Shown here: one piece after another, positions 44,723-51,238 of the stretch
Numbering within the stretch: position 1 is the first letter of the stretch
Layout: each line of letters opens with the position of its first letter
From: Nocardioides sp. GY 10127
Lineage (GTDB): Bacteria; Actinomycetota; Actinomycetes; Propionibacteriales; Nocardioidaceae
NCBI RefSeq assembly: GCF_004919085.1
Contig: NZ_STGL01000002.1
Location: 248,001 to 312,000, forward strand
Length of the DNA stretch: 64,000 bases
Reading direction: 5' to 3'
The notes under the pieces: generated by a model
What the model was told of the DNA's origin: nothing
The model's input: only the letters and a program-made list of their open reading frames with translations
The model's database searches: none
Made by a program: the position numbers and the translations under genes

Positions 44723-45810
44723 CGCCGGCCCCCTGCCACGACACGGCCAGCGGCCAGTCCCAGGAACGACAGCAGGGCGACGATGTTGAGTACCGCTCCC
44801 AGACGCCACGCGTGCGGCAGGTCGAGTCCGTCGCCGAGCCAGACCCGCATCAGCAGCGAAACGTGCAGCAGCCCGACGGGGACATACAGACTCGGGTGGT
44901 ACGGCAGGTCCCTCCCGACCACCGCCGGAAAGATCACCGGCGCGTGCGCCATGACCATAGAGAGGGTGAACCCCAGGAACACTGCGTGCACGACGGCGTC
45001 GTAGGCGCCATCACCGTCGGCCGGGCTCGATGTCAGCCAGACCCCCGCAGCCACGGCCGCCCAGCCGTAGGCGGTCAGCATGCACACCGCCATGTAGCGA
45101 GGCAGTCCGAAACTGCGGACCGTCCGCCTCGCCACATCATGAGCGGCGAGCCAAGCCACCAGAACGGCCAGCGTGACACCCAGGAAAGCGGATCCGGGCT
45201 GCGGTGCCAACAGTGACGCGACGACACCGACGGCGACGCACACCGCGAGCAGCACGAGGACCGCTCCGGCGTTCGGTCCCATACCCAGCCCCGCGAGCTC
45301 AAGACGCTCACCGGCGATCGTGAGAACCACGAAGGCAACCAGCCACGGCAGCAGCACCGGCACATCCACTCCACCGGCCCACAGCCCGGCCGCCCCGGCG
45401 GCCAGCACCGCACCCAGTGCCTGCACCAGGACCGCCTCGTCCGCTTGGCGTCGCCAGAGCGGGAGGTAGACGGCGACCAGACTCAACGCGCCCGCAACGA
45501 GTGCGAGCTGACCCACCAGAAGGGGCAATGGGGCGAGCGTCAGCAACGCTCCCAAGCCGAGTAGAGCGGGGGCCATCACACCCCACCTCGTGCCGAGGGC
45601 AATGGCTCGTTCCAAGGCGATCAGGGTGCCGACGAAGCCCAGGACCAGCACGAACCCATGGACCTCGGGCAGCCGGTCCGCGTCGACCGGAGCAGGCAGA
45701 TCCAGCAGTATCAGCGCCGCGTCCAAACCGGCCAGCAGGCTGAGACCCGCCGGGACGAGGAACACCGGACGCCAAGCCCCAGAGCGGACCGGCGCGTCGA
45801 GGACGGTCAC
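44719..45810 (-). CDS. Polytopic membrane protein of the nirK operon (NnrS-like layout)
   Basis: A 363-residue protein that is almost entirely membrane-embedded, with about 10-12 spans. Histidines occur inside spans (EVHGFVLVLGFVGTLIALERAIAL, VVHAVFLGFTLSMVMAHAPVIFP, LLHVSLLMRVWLGD), which suggests haem or metal binding similar to NnrS or truncated haem-copper oxidase-like proteins; I cannot name the family with certainty. GTG 45810 overlaps the regulator stop (GTGA), and its own stop overlaps nirK (ATGA). Its spans resemble the N-terminal membrane part of NirK, so the two may be paired. Confidence 0.75.
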   Translation of the reverse strand: MTVLDAPVRSGAWRPVFLVPAGLSLLAGLDAALILLDLPAPVDADRLPEVHGFVLVLGFVGTLIALERAIALGTRWGVMAPALLGLGALLTLAPLPLLVGQLALVAGALSLVAVYLPLWRRQADEAVLVQALGAVLAAGAAGLWAGGVDVPVLLPWLVAFVVLTIAGERLELAGLGMGPNAGAVLVLLAVCVAVGVVASLLAPQPGSAFLGVTLAVLVAWLAAHDVARRTVRSFGLPRYMAVCMLTAYGWAAVAAGVWLTSSPADGDGAYDAVVHAVFLGFTLSMVMAHAPVIFPAVVGRDLPYHPSLYVPVGLLHVSLLMRVWLGDGLDLPHAWRLGAVLNIVALLSFLGLAAGRVVAGGRR

Positions 45811-46505
45811 GACGTCCCCTGCAGTCGCAGCACGCAAGCACCCGGCTCCGCGAACGGCAGCAACTGCACCCCGTCGGACGCCGTGCCGAACTCCTCCAGG
45901 GCACCCTCGGCGATCCCTCGATGCACCGAGCACACAATCTCAGGCGCCTGGTGCGCTGCCTCGAGCAGCGGACAGCGCGTCAAGCGCACGACTCGTGCAC
46001 TCCGGCCCGGCTCTGCCGCGAACCCCATATGGTCGAAGAGGTCGCTCACCGCCTGACGCGAAGACCGGGGCTTCGCAGCCGCGGAATCCGCCAACGCACC
46101 CCGTGCGAGCTCTCGTCCCCACTGGACGCCCGCCTCCCGGGCTGCCTCCACAGGTGCTGGACTGGTGCGCGCCACCACCGAGGCAAGCGCGATGGCGAGA
46201 CCTGCGTACTCCGGCCGCGGGTCGTCATGGCTCCGTTCAGTCGCCTCATACAGCCAACCTGGGCGTCCCCGTCCCGACACAGGTGCTGCAGACCGCCGAA
46301 CCAGGCCCGCACGTCGCAGCCCCTGCAAGTGCTCGCGCACCGTATTGGCGTGCGTACCCGTGATCGACACCAGCGCAGCGAGACTCGTCGGCTCGGCTTG
46401 CGCCTGCAGGACTTCCAGGAGGTGCGCCCGTGGCCGTGACAGACGGCTACCGGGCGCTTGTCGAGCTGGTCGCGGGCCCAGCTCTGCCGACCGATTCTTT
46501 TTCAC
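45807..46505 (-). CDS. Second COG2345-type regulator, head of the nirK operon
   Basis: A 232-residue winged-helix regulator (LAALVSITGTHANTVREHLQGLRRAGLV, then GRGRPGWLYEA) with C-terminal Cys/His residues (RLTRCPLLEAAHQAPEIVCSVHRGIAEGAL) arranged like those of the nar-operon regulator (36518-37309). It probably binds iron-sulfur or metal and controls nirK. GTG 46505 lies 7 bases behind a -10-like CACAAT with TTGCCT 16 bases further up, and there is no Shine-Dalgarno, so it is probably a leaderless start. Its stop overlaps the next gene by four bases. Confidence 0.8.
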   Translation of the reverse strand: MKKNRSAELGPRPARQAPGSRLSRPRAHLLEVLQAQAEPTSLAALVSITGTHANTVREHLQGLRRAGLVRRSAAPVSGRGRPGWLYEATERSHDDPRPEYAGLAIALASVVARTSPAPVEAAREAGVQWGRELARGALADSAAAKPRSSRQAVSDLFDHMGFAAEPGRSARVVRLTRCPLLEAAHQAPEIVCSVHRGIAEGALEEFGTASDGVQLLPFAEPGACVLRLQGTS

Positions 46506-46512
46506 GGAGTTT

Positions 46513-46540
46513 ATTGTGCCAAAATGGCTGCGGTAGGCAA
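46513..46540 (-). promoter_or_regulatory. Leaderless promoter of the nirK operon
   Basis: On the minus strand, TTGCCT (46540-46535), a 16-base spacer and CACAAT (46518-46513) precede GTG 46505 by 7 bases. Divergent from the DUF2249 gene. Confidence 0.5.
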
Positions 46541-46579
46541 ACTTCGGCCACAAGTGACACCGGGAAGGACGTAGAAGGC

Positions 46580-46870
46580 ATGGCAATCGGAGAAGATCTG
46601 GGTCTGAAGGAGACCGGCGGGTGCGCCTGCGGCGCGGCCCACGAGTCACTGCCCGAGCTCGATGCACGGGCCATCCCCCACGCGATCCGACATGCGTCCA
46701 TCAAGGGCGCACTGGGATCGCTTCGCTCGGGTGAGGCCATGGTGCTCGTCGCGCCGCACGACCCCATCCCCCTGCTGCAGCAGATAGAAACGGAAGCTCC
46801 AGGCACCTACACCGTGGAGTACCTCACCCGCGGACCCGAGGCTTGGCGCCTGCAGTTCACCCGCCGCTGA
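46580..46870 (+). CDS. DUF2249 protein
   Basis: A 96-residue DUF2249 domain protein (LDARAIPHAIRHASIKGALGSLRSGEAMVLVAPHDPIPLLQQIETEAPGTYTVEYLTRGPEAWRLQFTR). An N-terminal CACG-containing segment (GGCACGAAHE) could bind metal. DUF2249 proteins are frequent in denitrification and NO-response gene sets; function is unknown. It is divergent from the nirK operon, and ATG 46580 has GAAGG just upstream. It is the last gene before the right end of the element. Confidence 0.85.
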   Translation: MAIGEDLGLKETGGCACGAAHESLPELDARAIPHAIRHASIKGALGSLRSGEAMVLVAPHDPIPLLQQIETEAPGTYTVEYLTRGPEAWRLQFTRR

Positions 46871-47178
46871 CGTCGCTCCAACTCCCCGGCAGCCTTCCTC
46901 CGCGAGACCTGACCCCCGGGTCGACTCTGGCGATCAGCACGACAGGGCCGCTGTGCCCACAGGCCGGGGCGTGGGTAAACCTCATCAGCATGAACGTCCC
47001 GATTGAGGAGCCGGTTACCCCGCGGTCAGTGAGTTCGCAAGCCCAGCGAGTGCACCATGAACGCCGGTCCATAGGCGAGCCCACCATCGGAGTCGAGTTC
47101 CGTCAGCTGCGGCCCCACTGCGGCCCCAGCACAACTCGACACCGCGTTTTCTCTGGTCAGACCTAGCTGGTCAGTCAG
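46871..47178. other. Right-end region of the element, no gene
   Basis: No plausible gene. It holds the right arm-type repeats (47108-47129) and leads to the att core. Frames here are short and without domain character. Confidence 0.6.
47108..47129 (+). repeat. Tandem arm-type repeat, right end
   Basis: TGCGGCCCCAC (47108-47118) and TGCGGCCCCAG (47119-47129), head to tail, in the same orientation as at 12857-12878. The first begins 71 bases before the att core, as at the internal site. Confidence 0.65.
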
Positions 47179-47193
47179 TACTACGACATCTGA
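47179..47193 (+). repeat. attR core (15-bp direct repeat)
   Basis: TACTACGACATCTGA, identical to the last 15 bases of glnA at 12739-12753. It no longer belongs to a gene; it is the displaced original glnA 3' end. Confidence 0.8.
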
Positions 47194-47210
47194 CAGACGC
47201 CGTAGACCCG

Positions 47211-47253
47211 AAAGGGCCCCTGACCTGCAGCGATGCAGCGTCAGGGGCCCTTT
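47211..47253 (+). terminator. Original glnA terminator, now orphaned
   Basis: AAAGGGCCCCTGAC (47211-47224) pairs perfectly with GTCAGGGGCCCTTT (47240-47253), with further inner pairing CTGCA/TGCAG. It stands 17 bases after the displaced glnA end, as expected for the pre-insertion terminator. Confidence 0.8.
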
Positions 47254-47386
47254 GTCCTGGCCCGATCGTGGCCCAGCACCACAGAAGTACCGCAGGAGAT
47301 CCCGGTGAGCTGCTGGGGGTCCGCTGCACGCTTCAGTGGCAGGGCTCGTCACGCCGCCTGAGCGGCGCCCGAGCCCGCGGAGTCAC

Positions 47387-47704
47387 TCAGGCGTCGACGT
47401 GGCGGTTGACCCAGGCGACACTGTAGGGGTGGCTGGCCTGCCACTTGTGGATGACCTTGCCGGCATCGGGGGCCGCGAACAAGGTGACCAGGGCGTCGTG
47501 GTCAGCGACACCGAACTCCAGGACGGCCGTGGCGATGAACGCTGGGATGGCCTCCTCGCCGGGCACGGGGATGTGACGCTGGGCGGAGAACGTCTCCACC
47601 ACACCGGTGGCCTGCAAGGCGCTTTCGATGTCGAAGAGGAACTGGTCGAGGTCGGCGTCGGGGATGGACTCGTTGAACGAGACGAGCATGGTGTGGTTGA
47701 TCAT
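47387..47704 (-). CDS. Dabb-like small protein
   Basis: A 105-residue protein (MINHTMLVSFNESIPDADLDQFLFDIESALQATGVVETFSAQRHIPVPGEE...) with the ferredoxin-like alpha-beta pattern and conserved N-terminal MxxH of stress-responsive A/B barrel (Dabb) domains. Such proteins dimerise and are linked to stress or small aromatic cyclisation; no specific function can be given. ATG 47704 is chosen over the upstream frame. It is divergent from the LysR gene. Confidence 0.75.
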   Translation of the reverse strand: MINHTMLVSFNESIPDADLDQFLFDIESALQATGVVETFSAQRHIPVPGEEAIPAFIATAVLEFGVADHDALVTLFAAPDAGKVIHKWQASHPYSVAWVNRHVDA

Positions 47705-47773
47705 GCCTCGAGTACAGCCTGAGCCGGCTGCCAGCTCCAATACACGTTCGGCCTCGAACGATAACCTGACGGC

Positions 47774-48709
47774 ATGGATGAGTTGGAGACCCGAGAGCTG
47801 CGCTACTTCGTCGCGGTGGCCGAGGAGCTCCACTTCGGTCGAGCGGCCGCCCGACTCTCGATCGCTCAGCCGGCGCTGTCCAAGACCATCCAGCGTGTCG
47901 AGTCACGACTGAAGGTGCAGCTCCTGACGCGCACCAGCCGCACCGTCGCCCTCACCCCCGCCGGCGCAGCGCTGCTCGAGCACGGTCGGCACGCCCTAGA
48001 CGCAGTCGCTCTCGCACTCCAGCAGGCCCGGCGCGCGGGACAGGATCAGCCCCTACGACTGGTCATGAAGCCAGGAGGCGACGCCAACCTGCTCTCCGGA
48101 ATTCTGTCGGCCTACGCAGAGCAGCCGCAGGCTCACCAGGTCGACATCCTCTTCAGCGGGGGCACCGACCGGACCGAGCACCTACGCGAGGGGCGCGCCG
48201 ATGTCGGTCTGCTGTACGCGCCGTTCGACGATCTCACCGGGCTCGCCGTCGAGACCCTGCATGTCGAGGATCGGGTGGCCGTCCTCCCCCACGGGCACCG
48301 GCTGGCGGATCGTACGACTGTCCGGCTCGACGACCTGGCCGACGAGACCTTCCCGAGATGGCGAGGCGTCGCCCCCGACCAATCGGTCGTTCCTCGGGGA
48401 GTGACGACAGACACGGGGCCGCGTAGCCGTGCCCAGGTCCCCGAGATCACTGATGTCTCCCAGCTCGTCCCACTGGTCCGCATCGGACGGGTCGTGGCCA
48501 TCCTTCCGCGCTCGCTCCTCACACCCACACCGGCTGGCATCGCGTGCGTCCCGGTCGAGGACGCCGAGCCCAGCCGCATCGTGATCGCCCGGAACCGCGA
48601 TGACGACAGGCCCGCTGTCACCGCGCTCATCTCCGCAGCCGTCTCGGCCGTCCCAGCCGACGCTGTGGCGGCGCCGTCACGACGCCGACCGCCTCAGACG
48701 TCGAGCTGA
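47774..48709 (+). CDS. LysR-family transcriptional regulator
   Basis: A 311-residue LysR regulator. The N-terminal HTH reads ELRYFVAVAEELHFGRAAARLSIAQPALSKTIQRVESRLKVQLLTR, followed by the LysR substrate domain (about 90-295). It is divergent from the Dabb gene, its probable target, with 69 bases between them. The effector is unknown. Confidence 0.93.
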   Translation: MDELETRELRYFVAVAEELHFGRAAARLSIAQPALSKTIQRVESRLKVQLLTRTSRTVALTPAGAALLEHGRHALDAVALALQQARRAGQDQPLRLVMKPGGDANLLSGILSAYAEQPQAHQVDILFSGGTDRTEHLREGRADVGLLYAPFDDLTGLAVETLHVEDRVAVLPHGHRLADRTTVRLDDLADETFPRWRGVAPDQSVVPRGVTTDTGPRSRAQVPEITDVSQLVPLVRIGRVVAILPRSLLTPTPAGIACVPVEDAEPSRIVIARNRDDDRPAVTALISAAVSAVPADAVAAPSRRRPPQTSS

Positions 48710-49062
48710 GCCGACAACCACCCGACAGCGCGCTGCACCACTCGTCATGAGCGGCCCTCGCGGGCACGGACGCCGTCGCGGGGTAGGGCGAGGGAGCGCC
48801 GCCAGTCGACCTGCCGGCTCCCTGCGAGGTACAGCGTGGACATCAGACCGGTGACGACCACCGGGTCCACGTGAAAGTCAGATCAGCCTGGTCCCTCCGC
48901 CGGCGATGGGACGATCGATGATCGTCGTCGACGACCGCTCGTGGACCAACCCCCAGACCGTCCACGACACGATCGGGGTGGATGCGGTGCACCAGGCACA
49001 CCGCATCCACCCCGATCACGCAGCGCACCGACCACCAGGCCTCCGGCCCGGCACGACGAGCG
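48710..49062. other. Intergenic region with a dispersed palindrome and a possible gene remnant
   Basis: No intact gene. On the minus strand, 48745-48870 could encode the C-terminus of a lost gene (VDPVVVTGLMSTLYLAGS..., 41 residues), without further support. The palindrome at 48971-49017 lies here. Confidence 0.5.
48971..49017. repeat. Dispersed palindrome, copy 1
   Basis: GATCGGGGTGGATGCGGTG (48971-48989) pairs perfectly with its complement at 48999-49017 around a 9-base loop, between convergent LysR and TetR genes. The same arms recur at 55366-55416 and 61921-61967. It probably acts as a bidirectional terminator. Confidence 0.85.
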
Positions 49063-49689
49063 TCAGAGCCGCTCGGTGCAGTAGGTCTGCAGGTGTGCTC
49101 GCACCACCACGACGAGGTCGACGGCGTCGGGGTCGAGCAGCCACTGCGGGTCGAGGCCGTCGCGCATGCCGGCGATCTGGGCGGCGGCGGCGTCCAGGTC
49201 GACGACGGCGGGGGCGAGGAGCTCGCGCCGCTCGAGGTCGGCGAGGCCGGTGCGGGCCCAGGAGCGCACCTGGGCGTACCAGCGGCGGAAGTAGCCGTGC
49301 GCCGGATGGGCCGGGGCGAGCGCCTCGGCGGAGACGACCCGGAACATCCGCAGCCCGTCGGGGTCGGTCAGGTCGTGCTCGGTCAGCCCGACCAGCGAGC
49401 GCAGCATGGCCATGCCGTCGTGCGGGTCGACGGGCACGGCCGCCAGCGCGGCGGCGCTGCGCCGGTCCAGCACGCCCTCGAGCAGCGCGGCCTTGTCGGC
49501 GAAGTGGTGCGCGAGGCCGGGGTGGGTGAGGCCCGCCCGGGCGGCGACGTCACGCAGCGACGTCCCGTTGAAGCCCTTCTCGGTGAACGCGGCGACCGCG
49601 GCGTCCAGGATCTCCGTCCGGCGGCGCGCGCGGTTCTCCGCCTGCCGTCCGACCTTGGGCCGGACGGGGGCACCCTCGCTCAGCGGCAC
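49063..49689 (-). CDS. TetR-family regulator
   Basis: A 208-residue TetR repressor with HTH ILDAAVAAFTEKGFNGTSLRDVAARAGLTHPGLAHHFADKAALL at residues about 25-70 and a variable ligand domain. GTG 49689 is chosen with GGGAGGAG 6 bases upstream. It is transcribed alongside the MFS gene 89 bases upstream and is the likely binder of the tandem palindromes at 51181-51216; this is inference from position and site geometry. Confidence 0.88.
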   Translation of the reverse strand: MPLSEGAPVRPKVGRQAENRARRRTEILDAAVAAFTEKGFNGTSLRDVAARAGLTHPGLAHHFADKAALLEGVLDRRSAAALAAVPVDPHDGMAMLRSLVGLTEHDLTDPDGLRMFRVVSAEALAPAHPAHGYFRRWYAQVRSWARTGLADLERRELLAPAVVDLDAAAAQIAGMRDGLDPQWLLDPDAVDLVVVVRAHLQTYCTERL

Positions 49690-49778
49690 GACCTGCTCCT
49701 CCCCTCCGCGGCACGTCCGAGCGCACCGCGGCCCGGCCACTGTAGTCAGCGGCCGGGCCGGTTCCGTGCAGCGTCCGG

Positions 49779-51083
49779 TCAGCGCGCTCCGCGCACCGGG
49801 ACGATCAGCACCGCGCCGACCAGCCCGACGACGGCGGCCACGCCGAAGAACAGGCTGAAGTTGCCGGGGCTGCCGGCGGCCGCGCCGATGGCCAGCAGGG
49901 TCGGCGCCACCACCGGGACGACGATGTTCGGCAGGCTCATGGCCAGGTTCATGATGCCGAGGTCCTTGGCGGGGTTCGCCGGGTCGGGCAGCACCTGGGT
50001 GATGAGGGCGAAGTCCACGGCCAGGTAGACGCCCTGGCCCAGGCCCATCACGGCGCTGGCGATCAGGAACTCACCGAAGCTGTTGGCCGACGCGACCAGC
50101 GCCAGGCCGACCGCGAAGATGAGCGCGGAGACGATGACGAACGGCTTGCGGCGACCCACCTTGTCGGAGACCCGCCCCAGCACGGTGGAGAAGACGAGCG
50201 CCGTGACGCCGAGCACGAGCGTCGAGAGGAACACCCGGCCGGCCACGTCCACCGGGTCCACGTGCAGGTCCGCGATCAGGTAGACGGCCTGGTAGGCGTT
50301 GACGGCGGCGATCGCGCAGAAGACGGCGAAGCGGCTGAAGAAGGCCAGCGCGAAGTCCGGGTACCGGCGAGGGCTGACCCAGAACGTCGAGACGAGGCCC
50401 TTCACACCCGCGCCGCGGGAGGGCTCGGCGGGTGCCGCGGTGCCGACCGAGGGCGCGACGACGGCCATGAGCAGCATCGCGACGGCCGCCAGCGCCGCCG
50501 GCACCAGGACCATCGGCGCCAGGTGCGGGGAGAACAGGCTCGCCACGAAGAGGCCGACCACGGCACCCGCGGTGCCGGCGACGCCGAAGAGCGCCGAGAC
50601 CGGGCCGCGACGCTCGGGCGAGAACAGGTCGGGCACGAGGGCGCCGAGCGCGGTGAGGCCGGCGATCTGGCCCAGCGTCATCACGAGCCAGCCGAGGGCC
50701 AGGGTGAGGACCGAGCCCGCCACCACGACGAGGAGGCCGCCGAGGACGACGAGGAGGGCGCCGGCGACCAGGTAGGGACGACGGCGACCCCAGCGGCTGC
50801 TGGTCCGGTCCGAGAGCCGCCCGACCACCGGGTTGAGCACGAGGGCGGCGACACCGGCGAAGCCGTTCGCGATGGCGATCGTGGTCGTCGAGGTGGCCGC
50901 GTCGATCGCGGTCGCCTGGAGCGGCAGCGTGAGGATGCCGACCGAGAGCAGCGCGCCGAAGAGCAGGGTCGACGCGAGCGCGAGGACGGCGACGAAGCCG
51001 GTGCCCGGGTCCAGGAAGCCATGCGCCTCGGCCTCCTCCGACGGCAGGGTTGGTTGGTTGGCGCTCCCCGACAGCAGTGACAT
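49779..51083 (-). CDS. MFS transporter (GPH/sugar-type)
   Basis: A 434-residue transporter with 12 predicted spans and the MFS signature GRLSDRTSSRWGRRRPYL (RxGRR loop) between spans 2 and 3, repeated as GRVSDKVGRRKPF in the second half. The GPH-like look and the divergent GH78 gene suggest import of a rhamnoside or related glycoside. ATG 51083 has AGGAG at 8-base spacing; the frame upstream overlaps the promoter region. Confidence 0.87.
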   Translation of the reverse strand: MSLLSGSANQPTLPSEEAEAHGFLDPGTGFVAVLALASTLLFGALLSVGILTLPLQATAIDAATSTTTIAIANGFAGVAALVLNPVVGRLSDRTSSRWGRRRPYLVAGALLVVLGGLLVVVAGSVLTLALGWLVMTLGQIAGLTALGALVPDLFSPERRGPVSALFGVAGTAGAVVGLFVASLFSPHLAPMVLVPAALAAVAMLLMAVVAPSVGTAAPAEPSRGAGVKGLVSTFWVSPRRYPDFALAFFSRFAVFCAIAAVNAYQAVYLIADLHVDPVDVAGRVFLSTLVLGVTALVFSTVLGRVSDKVGRRKPFVIVSALIFAVGLALVASANSFGEFLIASAVMGLGQGVYLAVDFALITQVLPDPANPAKDLGIMNLAMSLPNIVVPVVAPTLLAIGAAAGSPGNFSLFFGVAAVVGLVGAVLIVPVRGAR

Positions 51084-51180
51084 CTGGCTTCTCCTCTTTC
51101 GCTCGGCCCAGTGAACAGGACCCGATGACTGACGCGTGACGTGGCCCACTGGCGACGTGTGGCGCACACTACACATTCAG

Positions 51181-51216
51181 TTGCCATGTGGTAAGTCTTT
51201 GCATGCCAGTTGGTAA
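51181..51216. promoter_or_regulatory. Tandem TetR-type operators
   Basis: Two near-palindromes, TTGCCATGTGGTAA (51181-51194) and ATGCCAGTTGGTAA (51203-51216), with the pattern TGCCA-N2-TGGTAA and centres 22 bp apart (two helical turns). They lie between the divergent MFS and rhamnosidase genes, 22 bases upstream of the rhamnosidase ATG. Confidence 0.65.
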
Positions 51217-51238
51217 CTTTCACAGGACGGACGCAGGC

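Larger units (their letters stand above)
12739..47193. mobile_element. Integrative element in the 3' end of glnA
   Basis: The 15-base glnA end TACTACGACATCTGA (12739-12753) is repeated in the same orientation at 47179-47193, next to another glnA-type terminator. Tandem TGCGGCCCCA repeats lie inside both ends (12857-12878 and 47108-47129). The interval carries a tyrosine integrase remnant, two IS3-family elements, a toxin-antitoxin pair, a restriction-type operon and a denitrification cluster, all accessory functions, with visibly lower GC than the flanks in the restriction genes. A third arm-plus-core site at 29062-29141 suggests two modules in tandem. No conjugation or plasmid replication genes are visible, so it would be a mobilisable or now immobile island. 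Confidence 0.82.

Noticed and set aside
12739..47193. Call as a prophage or conjugative element
   Set aside because: No capsid, tail, terminase, lysis, relaxase, FtsK/TraB or type IV secretion genes were seen.
48745..48870. Possible C-terminal gene remnant on the minus strand
   Set aside because: Only 41 codons and no family match that I can recognise; noted in the intergenic entry, not called as a gene.
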